Origin: an uncultured Clostridia bacterium | GTDB taxonomy: Bacteria > Bacillota > Clostridia > Oscillospirales > Acutalibacteraceae | Reading direction: 5' to 3' | Assembly: GCA_945948515.1 (NCBI GenBank) | Contig: CAMFBH010000014.1 | Coordinates: forward strand, 1 to 43,425 | DNA length: 43,425 nucleotides | In this document: positions 8,905-17,402 of the stretch, one piece after another | Layout: every line of letters starts with the position of its first letter | Numbering within the stretch: position 1 is the first letter of the stretch | Notes under the pieces: model-generated | Database searches by the model: none | Told to the model about the DNA's origin: nothing | Seen by the model: the letters and a program-made list of their open reading frames with translations, nothing else | Program-made: the position numbers and the translations under genes

Positions 8905-9524
8905 TGATATTGACACACCAAAGGGGCAGGGGAAACAAAATTCACCTGCTCCTTGATGATGAATACAAAATTACGACCGATGTTGATTTCTGGTCTGAAA
9001 TTAATATTGCAGATAAATCGGATATTAGTGAAGAAGAATGGGAAAACCTTGTTACTGAAATTAACGGCAGAAAAGCCCTTAATAAAGCGTACGACTTGTT
9101 ATCAAGGCGCGCCCATTCCGAAAAAGAGCTTCGTCAAAAGCTTTTGAAGTGCTCCGATGAAGAAAGCGCTGATAATGCAATTAAAAGAATGCTTGAACTC
9201 GGATATCTTAATGATGAGCAGTATGCCGAGGATTTGTTTTTGCATCTTCTTAATAACAAGCACTTTTCTGTTTTACATATTAAGCAGGAAATGCTCAGGC
9301 GCGGCATTAGCAGAGATATTATTGACAGTATTTTGCTCGAAAATCAAACAGATGAGGTTTCATCAATTATTGAAATAATTAATAAAAAGTATCTCGTGAA
9401 GCTTAATTCCGGAAAAGATGGCAGAGATAAGGTTTTTGCTGCTCTTGCTAGAAAAGGCTTCAGCTATTCGGATATAAAATCTGCAATTAATTCTGTAAGT
9501 ACTGAGGAAAATAATGAATTTTAA
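8904..9524 (+). CDS. recX: Regulatory protein RecX
   Basis: RecX (206 residues) binds the RecA filament and modulates its activity. The helical, three-helix repeat layout is visible: a first segment around ALNKAYDLLSRRAHSEKELR (about 54-73), then IKRMLELGYLNDEQYAEDLF (about 88-107) and a C-terminal KVFAALARKGFSYSDIKSAI (about 176-195). The RRAHSEKEL and GYLNDEQYAE motifs are characteristic. The gene starts on the A of the recA stop codon, within reach of the purine-rich end of recA, and its own tail overlaps rimO by 11 bases. An arrangement of recA directly followed by recX is common in bacteria and supports co-expression. Confidence 0.93.
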   Translation: MILTHQRGRGNKIHLLLDDEYKITTDVDFWSEINIADKSDISEEEWENLVTEINGRKALNKAYDLLSRRAHSEKELRQKLLKCSDEESADNAIKRMLELGYLNDEQYAEDLFLHLLNNKHFSVLHIKQEMLRRGISRDIIDSILLENQTDEVSSIIEIINKKYLVKLNSGKDGRDKVFAALARKGFSYSDIKSAINSVSTEENNEF

Positions 9525-10848
9525 AGTTGGTATGATTTCTCTTGGCTGTCCTAAAAATCAAGTGGACGGCGAAATCCTTTTGAATAAACTTAAAGAATCG
9601 GGATTTACACCTGTTTCGTCAATAGAAGAAAGTGATGTTGTAATTGTTAACACATGCGGCTTTATTGAAGATGCTAAGCGAGAGGCGATAGAAACAATTC
9701 TTGAGGTAGCCGAGTATAAAAAAGCGGGAATAATAAGAGCCGTTGTTGTTACGGGTTGTCTTGCCGAAAGATACCGTGATGAAATTATTAAGGAAATGCC
9801 CGAGGTTGATGCGGTAGTAGGCATTGGTGCCAACAGTGATATTGTTAAGATTTGTCAAAAGGCTTTGTGCGGTATCACAACGGCGTTTTATCCTGATAAA
9901 TGCAATCTCCCTCTTGATGATAAAAGACTTCTTTCTACGCCGCCTCATTGGGCGTATTTAAGAATTTCAGACGGTTGTGATAACAAATGCTCCTATTGTG
10001 CTATCCCGTCCATCAGAGGTCCTTTCAGAAGCCGAACCGAAGAAAGCATTGTTAAAGAGGCTGAATCCCTTGCAGAAAACGGCGTTAAGGAAATAATCCT
10101 GATAGCGCAGGACACAACTAAATACGGCTATGATTTATACGGAGAATACAGACTGGCTTCGCTTCTTAGAAAGCTAGTTGAAATTAACGGTATTGAATGG
10201 ATAAGACTGTTTTATTGCTATCCCGATAGAATTACGGATGAATTGATTGAACTGATTGCATCCGAAGAAAAAATATGCAGCTATATTGATATTCCTCTTC
10301 AGCATTGCAACCGTGAAGTTTTAAGAGCAATGAATAGATCGGGCTCTTATGATGAGCTTAAAGAATTGCTTAAAAAAATGCGTGACAAAATAGATGGTCT
10401 ATCAATCAGAACTACCTTTATGGTTGGATTTCCCGGTGAAACAGATGAGCAGTTTGAGGAGCTTTGCCGTTTTGTTAAAGAAATGAAATTTGACAAAATG
10501 GGTTGCTTTGCATTTTCTCCGGAGGAGGATACTCCTGCTTTTGATATGGAAAATCAAATTGATGATGAAGTTAAACAAAGGCGAGCCGAAGTTCTTATGA
10601 ATACGCAGTATTACATTTCGGAAGAAGCAAACAAAAATAGAATCGGAAAAACCTATAAAACCATTGTTGATTCATTTGAAAACGGCAAATACATAGGTAG
10701 GTCTTATCTTGATTCGCCCGAAATTGATGCAGGAATTATTTTTACTTCAAAGAGAACACTCAAAATCGGAGATTTTGTTAATGTGAAAATAAATTCCGTT
10801 AGTGATTATGATTTGATAGGAGAAAATACAGATGAATGTTCCCAATAA
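9514..10848 (+). CDS. rimO: Ribosomal protein S12 methylthiotransferase RimO
   Basis: This 444-residue radical-SAM methylthiotransferase adds a methylthio group to an aspartate of ribosomal protein S12. The N-terminal MTTase domain has the three cluster cysteines C12, C48 and C82. The radical-SAM domain carries CDNKCSYC (C155, C159, C162), and a TRAM domain occupies about residues 375-440. The opening KVGMISLGCPKNQVDGE and the phrase RISDGCDNKCSYCAIPSIRG are the RimO pattern rather than the MiaB pattern (MiaB usually reads NxRExxxxxxF and lacks CPKN). It overlaps recX by 11 bases and pgsA by 17 bases, so recA-recX-rimO-pgsA reads as one operon. Confidence 0.95.
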   Translation: MNFKVGMISLGCPKNQVDGEILLNKLKESGFTPVSSIEESDVVIVNTCGFIEDAKREAIETILEVAEYKKAGIIRAVVVTGCLAERYRDEIIKEMPEVDAVVGIGANSDIVKICQKALCGITTAFYPDKCNLPLDDKRLLSTPPHWAYLRISDGCDNKCSYCAIPSIRGPFRSRTEESIVKEAESLAENGVKEIILIAQDTTKYGYDLYGEYRLASLLRKLVEINGIEWIRLFYCYPDRITDELIELIASEEKICSYIDIPLQHCNREVLRAMNRSGSYDELKELLKKMRDKIDGLSIRTTFMVGFPGETDEQFEELCRFVKEMKFDKMGCFAFSPEEDTPAFDMENQIDDEVKQRRAEVLMNTQYYISEEANKNRIGKTYKTIVDSFENGKYIGRSYLDSPEIDAGIIFTSKRTLKIGDFVNVKINSVSDYDLIGENTDECSQ

Positions 10849-11392
10849 GCTCACCGTTTTCAGAGTAGTGCTTACTCCGATTTATATGGCTGAAATGCTT
10901 CTCAGTCATCCGTATCACTATCTGATTGCCGCCGTGGTATTTATTGTTGCTTCAATTACTGATGCAATAGACGGAAAAATGGCAAGAAAGAATAACGATG
11001 TTACAACCTTTGGAAAATTTTTGGATCCGCTTGCAGACAAAATTTTAACAACCGCCGCTTTCCTTTGCCTAATGCAAATGGGATACTGCTCGATTTGGGT
11101 TGTTATGATAGTTTTAACCCGTGAATTTGCCGTAACATCAATCAGGCTTATTGCCGCGGCAGACGGAACTGTTATAGCGGCAAACATTTGGGGTAAAATT
11201 AAGACCTCTGCTCAAATGATTTTCACTTGCGTTGTTCTCGGAATTCTTGCAATAGGGGAGTTTGCTTCAATAGATTATAACTCTCTTTCTACTGTTTCAA
11301 ATATTGGAATGTGGATTATTGCAGCTTTAACAGTTATTTCCGGATTTACATATATTAAAGATAATATCGGTCTTATTAATCAAACAAAGTAG
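10832..11392 (+). CDS. pgsA: CDP-diacylglycerol-glycerol-3-phosphate phosphatidyltransferase
   Basis: PgsA (186 residues) makes phosphatidylglycerol phosphate from CDP-diacylglycerol and glycerol-3-phosphate in the membrane. The CDP-alcohol phosphotransferase signature is complete: D44, D47-G48, A51-R52, G61, D65 and D69 (DAIDGKMAR followed by FGKFLDPLADK). Around it lie five or six hydrophobic helices. The gene begins inside the end of rimO, and a promoter for the following leader starts one base after its stop. Phosphatidylglycerol is also the donor for lipoteichoic-acid-type polymers, which fits the envelope content of the window. The signature leaves little doubt about the family; the glycerol-3-phosphate acceptor is inferred from overall similarity. 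Confidence 0.94.
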   Translation: MNVPNKLTVFRVVLTPIYMAEMLLSHPYHYLIAAVVFIVASITDAIDGKMARKNNDVTTFGKFLDPLADKILTTAAFLCLMQMGYCSIWVVMIVLTREFAVTSIRLIAAADGTVIAANIWGKIKTSAQMIFTCVVLGILAIGEFASIDYNSLSTVSNIGMWIIAALTVISGFTYIKDNIGLINQTK

Positions 11393-11420
11393 TTGCAATT
11401 TTAATTTTTTTTGATATAAT
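11393..11420 (+). promoter_or_regulatory. Predicted sigma-A promoter of the cysE-cysS leader
   Basis: TTGCAA (11393-11398) and TATAAT (11415-11420) are spaced by 16 bases, beginning directly after the pgsA stop. It would start a leader of about 260 nucleotides that contains the T-box. Confidence 0.75.
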
Positions 11421-11430
11421 AATATAAAAA

Positions 11431-11670
11431 GAAAAAGCGATGATTTGGAGAAGTAAGCGCTCCTTCTTTTAACAGAGATTAAGCCGTTATGCTGAAAGGC
11501 TTATTATTTGAACGCGCTGAAATGCACCAAGGAGCTCTCAAGAGGAAATTAAGTATTTTTGAGCGGTTTGCAGCGTTATATGCAATGCTTAATGCAAAAG
11601 TATAAACAGGAGTGGAACCGCAGTATAACTATTGCCTCCGTCGATTTTTCGACGGAGGTTGTTTCTTTAT
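11431..11670 (+). ncRNA. T-box leader riboswitch, specifier TGC (cysteine)
   Basis: This leader has the parts of a T-box riboswitch, which reads uncharged tRNA to permit transcription of the genes downstream. AGTA of the loop-E/S-turn is at 11452-11455. Stem I above the specifier loop pairs AGCGC (11456-11460) with GCGCT (11514-11518). The specifier loop GAAATGCACC (11519-11528) holds TGC at 11523-11525, a cysteine codon followed by a purine. The conserved T-box sequence AGTGGAACCGCAG is at 11611-11623; its TGGA can pair with the UCCA end of a tRNA whose discriminator is U, as in bacterial tRNA-Cys. A strong terminator follows. The genes downstream, cysE and cysS, match the specifier. Low charged tRNA-Cys should therefore raise both. 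Exact pairing of the lower stem I and stems II-III is not resolved. Confidence 0.93.
11635..11668 (+). terminator. T-box intrinsic terminator
   Basis: The 10-base arms CCTCCGTCGA (11635-11644) and TCGACGGAGG (11649-11658) enclose a TTTT loop and are followed by TTGTTTCTTT. The 5' part of this stem (GCCTCC) is complementary to the GGAG segment before the T-box sequence, allowing the alternative antiterminator. Confidence 0.93.
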
Positions 11671-11685
11671 AAAGGAGATGATTTT

Positions 11686-12324
11686 TTGTTTAAAACTTTT
11701 AAAGAAGATGTTAAAAGCTTTATGGATCACGATCCGGCGGCAAGAAGTCCTATTGAAATAATTTTTCTTTATCCTGGCTTTAAGGCACTTCAAAGTCACA
11801 AGCGTGCAAAATGGTTTTTAAATCATAAAATGCCTTTTATTGCCCGATATATCAGCCAAAGATGCGCCCATAAAACAGGAATTGAAATTCATCCGGGTGC
11901 AACAATCGGCAGGAGAGTATGTATAGATCACGGAAACGGTATTGTTATCGGAGAAACCACTGAAATCGGCGATGATGTAATGATTTATCAGGGAGTAACT
12001 CTCGGAGGTACCGGAAAAGATATAGGAAAAAGGCATCCCACCATTGAAAGCGGCGTTATGATTGGTTCAGGTGCTAAGGTGCTTGGTCCCATAACAATCG
12101 GTCACAATGCAAAGGTTGCCGCAGGAGCTGTTGTTGTTAGAGATGTTGAACCTAATGCAACCGTTGTTGGAATTCCGGGAAGAGTAGTCAGAATGAACGG
12201 AGAAAGGCTTGATGACCTTGATCAAATTCATATTCCCGACCCTGTTATGAACGCAATTAAAGAAAATCAAGATGAAATCTCAAGGCTTAAGGAAAAAATC
12301 AAACTGTTGGAGGAAAGAAAATAA
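11686..12324 (+). CDS. cysE: Serine O-acetyltransferase
   Basis: CysE (212 residues) acetylates L-serine with acetyl-CoA, the first step of cysteine synthesis. The N-terminal helical domain is followed by a left-handed beta-helix of hexapeptide repeats (about residues 65-165), including IEIHPGATIG, the catalytic-region IDHGNGIVIGET, VTLGGTGKDIGKRHPTI and VRDVEPNATVVGIPGRVV. A short coiled tail of charged residues ends the protein. I chose the TTG at 11686, eight bases after AAAGGAG; the upstream ATG at 11632 lies inside the T-box terminator and cannot be the true start. The stop overlaps the cysS start by one base (TAATG). Expression should depend on tRNA-Cys charging through the T-box. Confidence 0.95.
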   Translation: MFKTFKEDVKSFMDHDPAARSPIEIIFLYPGFKALQSHKRAKWFLNHKMPFIARYISQRCAHKTGIEIHPGATIGRRVCIDHGNGIVIGETTEIGDDVMIYQGVTLGGTGKDIGKRHPTIESGVMIGSGAKVLGPITIGHNAKVAAGAVVVRDVEPNATVVGIPGRVVRMNGERLDDLDQIHIPDPVMNAIKENQDEISRLKEKIKLLEERK

Positions 12325-13721
12325 TGAAAATTTATAACACAATGTCGCGCACTAAGGAAGAATTTGTTCCGGTTGATGAAAATGAAGTGAAAATCTATGC
12401 TTGCGGACCTACCGTGTATAATTTTATTCATATCGGAAATGCAAGACCGCTCTGCATTTTTGATACTCTTCGCAGATATATGGAATATCGAGGAATGAAT
12501 GTTAAGTTTGTTCAGAATTTCACAGATATTGATGATAAAATCATTAAAAGAGCTAATGAAGAGGGTAAGGATTATAAAGAAATATCCGAAACCTATATCA
12601 AGGAGTTTTGGACTGATGCAAAGGGATTAAATGTTAAAGAGGCCTCTGTTCATCCGAAAGCAACCGAAAATATTGATGAGATAATTGATATTATTAGCTC
12701 TCTTGTTGATAAGGGATATGCCTACAATGTTGACGGAGATGTGTATTTCAGAACACTTAATTTTAATGAATACGGAAAGCTCAGTCATCAGCCGATAGAG
12801 GATTTGGAATCAGGAGCAAGAATCGCCGTTGGCGAAAAAAAGGAAAATCCTCTTGATTTTGCTCTTTGGAAGTCAGCAAAGCCCGGTGAGCCTTATTGGG
12901 AATCACCTTGGGGTAAAGGCCGCCCGGGCTGGCATATTGAATGCTCAGCTATGAACAGGAGATATCTCGGAAAAACCATTGATATTCATTGCGGAGGTCA
13001 GGATTTAATTTTCCCTCATCATGAAAATGAGATTGCACAGAGTGAATGTGCAAACGGCTGCACTTTTTCAAAATATTGGATGCATAACGGATATATCAAT
13101 GTTGACAATGTTAAAATGAGTAAATCACTCGGTAATTTTAAAACCGTTCGTGAAATCAGCGAGGTTTACGGTTACGAGGCTATAAGATACCTTCTTATTT
13201 CTTCACATTATCGTTCGCCAATCAATTACAGTATTGATATCATAAAGCAGTGTCAAAGTGCTCTTAACAGACTCTATACCTGTCGTGAGAGCCTTGATTT
13301 TGCAATCAAGAATGCAGAAAAAGTCCAAAGCGATGATGATGAAAAGCTTATTGATATGCTTTCAAAAAGAAGAGACCAGTTTATTGAAGCTATGGACGAC
13401 GACCTCAATACTGCTGACGGAATAGCTGCTGTTTTTGAGCTTGCAAAGGACATTAATACCAAAATTCTTGACAATGATGTATCAAAATCAGTTTGCGAAT
13501 ATGCTGCAAAGCTGTTTGATGAGCTTTGTGATGTTTTAGGAATTCTTTATAACAGAAAGGAAACCTCACTTGAAAGTGAAATTGAAGAGCTGATTGAAAA
13601 AAGAAACGAAGCCCGTAAGAATAAGGATTGGGCTCTTGCTGATAAAATCAGGGATGATTTAAAGGCGCAGGGAATTATTCTTAAGGACACGCCAAACGGA
13701 GTAACATGGTCAAAGAATTAA
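12324..13721 (+). CDS. cysS: Cysteinyl-tRNA synthetase
   Basis: CysRS (465 residues) charges tRNA-Cys. It is a class I synthetase with HIGN at 36-39 in the HIGH position and KMSKS at 264-268. The zinc ligands expected in the family, C27, C207, H232 and E236, are all present ([27 protein letters not shown]). A DALR-type domain and an anticodon-binding C-terminus fill residues 300-465, the usual length. The gene starts within the stop of cysE. Placing serine acetyltransferase and CysRS behind one cysteine-specific leader ties amino-acid supply to demand for charging, an arrangement known from Firmicutes. Confidence 0.97.
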   Translation: MKIYNTMSRTKEEFVPVDENEVKIYACGPTVYNFIHIGNARPLCIFDTLRRYMEYRGMNVKFVQNFTDIDDKIIKRANEEGKDYKEISETYIKEFWTDAKGLNVKEASVHPKATENIDEIIDIISSLVDKGYAYNVDGDVYFRTLNFNEYGKLSHQPIEDLESGARIAVGEKKENPLDFALWKSAKPGEPYWESPWGKGRPGWHIECSAMNRRYLGKTIDIHCGGQDLIFPHHENEIAQSECANGCTFSKYWMHNGYINVDNVKMSKSLGNFKTVREISEVYGYEAIRYLLISSHYRSPINYSIDIIKQCQSALNRLYTCRESLDFAIKNAEKVQSDDDEKLIDMLSKRRDQFIEAMDDDLNTADGIAAVFELAKDINTKILDNDVSKSVCEYAAKLFDELCDVLGILYNRKETSLESEIEELIEKRNEARKNKDWALADKIRDDLKAQGIILKDTPNGVTWSKN

Positions 13722-13731
13722 GGAGATAAAA

Positions 13732-14868
13732 ATGGTTGATAAAAGAAAGTTTTTAAATACCGAGATTTCTCTTCTTGGATTGGGAACTATGAGGTTACCC
13801 TGCAAAACGCCTCTTAAAAGAGAAGAAAATCCTCTTATTGATTATAAAGAGAGCCAGAGGCTTGTTGATTTGGCATATGAAAACGGTGTTAATTATTTTG
13901 ATACAGCCTATATGTATCATGTCGGTAAAAGTGAAAAATTTATCGGTAGCGCGCTTTCTAAGTATCCGAGAGAAAGCTATATGGTTGCCGATAAGCTTCC
14001 GATATGGCTTTGCCCTAAGCCGTCTGATATGGAAAAAGTATTTCAAAAGCAACTGAAGAGAACGGGTCTTGAGTATTTTGATAACTATCTGCTTCATTCT
14101 CTTGATAAAAAGAACTTTGAAAAATGTGAAAAATTCGGCGCTTATGATTTTGTACTTGAAAAAAAGAGGGAAGGGAAAGTAAAAAATATCGGCTTTTCAT
14201 TTCACGGAACTATTGACGATTTAAAAGAGATAGTTTCTACCCATCAATGGGATTTTGCACAAATTCAGATGAACTACCTTGATTGGAAAAATCAAAACGC
14301 CGAGGAACAGTATAAAATTCTCACGGATGCAGGCATTCCGATTATTGTTATGGAGCCTGTTCGAGGAGGTAAGCTTGCCGATGTTTCCCCTGAGGTTAAC
14401 AGAATGCTTAAATCTGAAAAGCCTAATTCAAGCATAGCATCTTGGGCAATTTCGTTTGTTGCAAGTCATGAAAATGTTGTTTCAATATTAAGCGGAATGA
14501 ATTCGGAAGAACAGATTATGGACAATTTGAATACGCTTACCGATTTTAAATTTATGACTGAGCGTGAATTCAGCCTGTGTTCACTCGCCGCTGGAATGAT
14601 TAATGAAAAAAATCTGATTCCTTGTACAGGCTGTGATTATTGTGCTGATTGTCCGAAAGGAATTAAGATTTCAACTGTTTTTTCAATTTATAATCAATAC
14701 AAAAACGGTGATATTTCCGAGGAAAATGCAAAGAAATTATATAATTCAATACCAAAAGAGTATTCTGCTGATTTTTGTATTAAATGCGGTAAATGTGCCG
14801 AACATTGTCCTCAAAGCATAAAAATACCTGATATTCTCGCAGGAGAAATTAAGAGCTTTTTTGGCTAA
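13732..14868 (+). CDS. Aldo/keto reductase with two 4Fe-4S clusters
   Basis: This 378-residue protein joins an aldo/keto reductase barrel to a C-terminal ferredoxin-like region. The barrel has the expected D57 and Y62 (YFDTAYMYH) and K88 of the catalytic set, plus VMEPVRGGKL near residue 207. The tail holds two cysteine groups, C298/C301/C304/C307 and C349/C352/C355/C359, each suited to a 4Fe-4S cluster. Members of this fused family are common in anaerobes and few have a known substrate. AAGGAGAT lies just upstream of the ATG, eleven bases after cysS, so it may ride on the cysE-cysS transcript. A perfect terminator follows it. An electron-transfer role between the flavin- or ferredoxin-type pool and a carbonyl is an inference. 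Confidence 0.88.
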   Translation: MVDKRKFLNTEISLLGLGTMRLPCKTPLKREENPLIDYKESQRLVDLAYENGVNYFDTAYMYHVGKSEKFIGSALSKYPRESYMVADKLPIWLCPKPSDMEKVFQKQLKRTGLEYFDNYLLHSLDKKNFEKCEKFGAYDFVLEKKREGKVKNIGFSFHGTIDDLKEIVSTHQWDFAQIQMNYLDWKNQNAEEQYKILTDAGIPIIVMEPVRGGKLADVSPEVNRMLKSEKPNSSIASWAISFVASHENVVSILSGMNSEEQIMDNLNTLTDFKFMTEREFSLCSLAAGMINEKNLIPCTGCDYCADCPKGIKISTVFSIYNQYKNGDISEENAKKLYNSIPKEYSADFCIKCGKCAEHCPQSIKIPDILAGEIKSFFG

Positions 14869-14872
14869 AATA

Positions 14873-14910
14873 AAAAATCGGAGTAATTCTTAAGAATTAC
14901 TCCGATTTTT
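14873..14910. terminator. Bidirectional terminator, perfect 38-base palindrome
   Basis: The sequence from 14873 to 14910 is a perfect inverted repeat with arms AAAAATCGGAGTAATTCTT and its complement and no spare loop bases; it folds as a stem whose outer A/T tracts serve as a T-run in either direction. It separates the convergent aldo/keto reductase and symporter genes. Confidence 0.93.
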
Positions 14911-14922
14911 CTGTAATCATTT

Positions 14923-16467
14923 TTACTTATTATTAGCCTCTGCCTTTTCTCTTTCCTCTGCATGTTTAACTACAAGCTTTTCAAGCATTTCTGAGTGAAG
15001 CTTGTCGGGAAGTGCATATTTTGCAGTGGGAATAACTGAAAGAAGCATGCCGATTGCCGGGGGGATTGAAAGGAGGAAGAACATAACGGCAGCGTATTTT
15101 CCGTCATTGTATGTAATGAAGCTTTGACCTTCTGTAAGCTTTTGATTCATTATCTCAATGTTTTTGTCTGAAAATCCAACTGCACCATAGGCAAATGATT
15201 GAAGAAGTGCGGCAATTCCGCCCGAAAGCTTTGTGATGAAGCTTTGACCTGAGAAGAAAACGCCGTCTGGTCTGATGCCATGGGTATATTCCTCATAGTC
15301 AACACAGTCTGCAATCATAACCGACTGCATAACATTTACGCCGCCCATGCCTGCACTCGCAAGCATAAACAGAATTCCTGTAACGATTACCCAGCCGAGT
15401 GATGTTAAATCTCCTCCTGCAATTTTGAATATAACAAAAAGTAGGAAGAAGGGGATAGCGCTCTCTATTGAATAGAAGTTGTAAAGCTTTTTATTTTCGA
15501 ATTTTTTAACGAGCATTGGAGTAACGCCCATAGCAATAAACTGACCGGCAAATATTCCGATTGCAATAATTCCTATGTTTATTAAAAGTTTGAAATTAAT
15601 GCCGTTTTCGGTAAATATATTCATAAAGTTACCGTTAGCATAATAATAGGTTACAAAGCTCATTGCAATAAGCATAAGAAGCTGAATGGGGCTTCTCAAA
15701 ATTCCTGAAATAAGAATTTGGCGGAAGGGCTTGCATTTCCACATAATCTGGAAATTTTCCTTCATAGTGTAATGCTTTTCCGAAGATTTTACCTTTTCCT
15801 TTGTTCCCACACCTGCAAGTTCAAAACAGATTGTACTGATTACGGTTAAAATCGTTGCAGTCAGAATGAAACTGTATTGGTTAGCTTTATCAAGAGGTAT
15901 ATTCTTGTTAGTGAATACAGTTGCAAGCGCTTGAGCAATCTGAACAACAAGAACGCCGATACCGCCGATTCCTGCAACTATTCTTGCAAGACCTAAAAGC
16001 TTGGAACGGTCATTTTCGTCCTCAGTCATAAGTGATGTAAGACTCCAAATTGGAATATCACCTGCCGTATATGTCATTCCCCAAAGAATATATGAAACAG
16101 CAGCCCAAACAATAATTAAAGCTCTGCCTGTTGAAGTTGTTGCTTCAGTGTAATTTCCGTTAACAAATGTAAGGATAGTAATAATACCGATTATCGGAGG
16201 TCCGAAAATCAAATAAGGGCGGCATTTACCCCATTTAGTATTTGTTCTGTCAACAATTGAACCCATCATTGGGTCATTAATTGCATCCCATACTCTCGCC
16301 AGTGCAACAATCCAACCGATTGCAACAACGGGAAGATAGATGACATACTGCAAATAGTATCCAACAAGTCCGGTGGCAATGATATTATAAATCATATTTT
16401 GACCGAACATACCTACAAGATACATATTGCGTTCTTTTTTTGTGTATGTTCGTACTGATGTACCCAT
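14923..16467 (-). CDS. GPH-family sugar:cation symporter
   Basis: This 514-residue membrane protein resembles the glycoside-pentoside-hexuronide:cation symporter family (MelB/LacS/XynB type) in the major facilitator fold. Twelve hydrophobic helices are visible. The cytoplasmic-loop motif after helix 2 reads ARVWDAINDPMMGSIVDRTN (about residues 57-76), whose two aspartates match the family's cation-coordinating helix, and it is followed by KWGKCRPYLIFGP, another hallmark. No phosphotransferase EIIA domain is fused. The neighbours are unrelated (dapB, an oxidoreductase), so the substrate cannot be taken from context; beta-glucoside, xyloside or glucuronide are options. Start ATG is preceded by AGAGGGTG and a consensus promoter lies upstream. 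Confidence 0.9.
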   Translation of the reverse strand: MGTSVRTYTKKERNMYLVGMFGQNMIYNIIATGLVGYYLQYVIYLPVVAIGWIVALARVWDAINDPMMGSIVDRTNTKWGKCRPYLIFGPPIIGIITILTFVNGNYTEATTSTGRALIIVWAAVSYILWGMTYTAGDIPIWSLTSLMTEDENDRSKLLGLARIVAGIGGIGVLVVQIAQALATVFTNKNIPLDKANQYSFILTATILTVISTICFELAGVGTKEKVKSSEKHYTMKENFQIMWKCKPFRQILISGILRSPIQLLMLIAMSFVTYYYANGNFMNIFTENGINFKLLINIGIIAIGIFAGQFIAMGVTPMLVKKFENKKLYNFYSIESAIPFFLLFVIFKIAGGDLTSLGWVIVTGILFMLASAGMGGVNVMQSVMIADCVDYEEYTHGIRPDGVFFSGQSFITKLSGGIAALLQSFAYGAVGFSDKNIEIMNQKLTEGQSFITYNDGKYAAVMFFLLSIPPAIGMLLSVIPTAKYALPDKLHSEMLEKLVVKHAEEREKAEANNK

Positions 16468-16497
16468 ACTGCACCCTCTTTCTTTTATAGTAATCTA

Positions 16498-16526
16498 ATT
16501 TTAACAAATAAATTATTTTTAATCAA
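16498..16526 (-). promoter_or_regulatory. Predicted sigma-A promoter of the GPH symporter
   Basis: On the minus strand TTGATT (16521-16526) and TAAAAT (16498-16503) are separated by 17 bases, about 30 bases upstream of the symporter start codon. Confidence 0.65.
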
Positions 16527-16579
16527 CACTTTTTTAGTTCTTAGTCTTATTTTTATATTCTTGTTTATTAACACATAAA

Positions 16580-16614
16580 AATAACGGTACTGAAATTAAA
16601 TCAGTACCGTTATT
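16580..16614 (-). terminator. Terminator after dapB
   Basis: The 14-base arms AATAACGGTACTGA and TCAGTACCGTTATT enclose a seven-base loop. Read on the minus strand the stem is followed by TTTTATG, so it ends the asd-dapA-dapB transcript, eight bases beyond the dapB stop. Confidence 0.85.
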
Positions 16615-16622
16615 CATTATGT

Positions 16623-17378
16623 TCACTCTTCAACGAGTTCTTTCATGGTGTACATTCCTGCACCCTTGCCGTTCATAAATACAGCTGCATTAACAGCTCC
16701 CACAGCAAATATTTCCTTACTTCTGGCAGAATGTGAAAGGGTTATAATTTCATCTCTGCCTGCAAAAATTATTTCGTGTTCGCCAACAATGGTTCCTCCG
16801 CGAACAGCATGAATTCCGATTTCATTTTTTGAGCGCTTTTCTCTTTTTGAATGTCTGTCGTATTCATATTTCATCGGCTTTTCAAATTCCTCGGAAATTG
16901 CATCGGCAAGCATAAGTGCTGTTCCGCTCGGTGCATCAATTTTTTGATTGTGATGCTTTTCAACAATTTCTATATCAAAGTCGTTTCCGAGAACATTAAC
17001 TGCTTTTTTCGCAAGCTCCGCAAGAAGATTAACACCAATGCTCATATTATATGTGAAGAAAACCCCAACCTTTTTTGATGCCTCTTCAATAATTGCTTTT
17101 TTCTCATCGGAGAAACCGGTTGTTCCAATAACAATCGGAACAGAGTTTTTGATTGAAAAATCAAGCTTTTTTTCGAGCTCGTTAACTCCAGAAAAATCTA
17201 TAATGACATTTGCGTTTTCCTTGCAGTCATCAAGGCTTTTGTAAACAGGGTAAACTCCGTTTTGAGTGTCGATGTAATCAATTCCCGCAACAATTCGGCA
17301 ATCATCGCGACCGGAAACGATATTGGTAATAACATTTCCCATTTTGCCGTTACATCCGATAAGTATAATATCAGTCAT
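16623..17378 (-). CDS. dapB: 4-hydroxy-tetrahydrodipicolinate reductase
   Basis: DapB (251 residues) reduces hydroxytetrahydrodipicolinate with NAD(P)H in lysine/diaminopimelate synthesis. The nucleotide-binding loop IGCNGKMG is at 7-14, and the catalytic/substrate segment EKHHNQKIDAPSGTA at 140-154 carries the conserved HH pair, K146 and the S-G-T substrate-binding triple. The C-terminal sheet ends with VGAVNAAVFMNGKGAGMYTM, a typical family ending. The gene is last of the minus-strand run asd-dapA-dapB, with 24 bases between dapA and dapB. The product feeds diaminopimelate into peptidoglycan and lysine into protein. Downstream enzymes (dapL/dapD-type, lysA) are outside the window. Confidence 0.96.
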   Translation of the reverse strand: MTDIILIGCNGKMGNVITNIVSGRDDCRIVAGIDYIDTQNGVYPVYKSLDDCKENANVIIDFSGVNELEKKLDFSIKNSVPIVIGTTGFSDEKKAIIEEASKKVGVFFTYNMSIGVNLLAELAKKAVNVLGNDFDIEIVEKHHNQKIDAPSGTALMLADAISEEFEKPMKYEYDRHSKREKRSKNEIGIHAVRGGTIVGEHEIIFAGRDEIITLSHSARSKEIFAVGAVNAAVFMNGKGAGMYTMKELVEE

Positions 17379-17402
17379 TTTAAAAATCCTTTATATGTAA
17401 TG

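Noticed and set aside
11632-11688. An upstream ATG start for cysE
   Set aside because: It lies inside the T-box terminator stem. The TTG at 11686 has AAAGGAG eight bases upstream and matches the family N-terminus.
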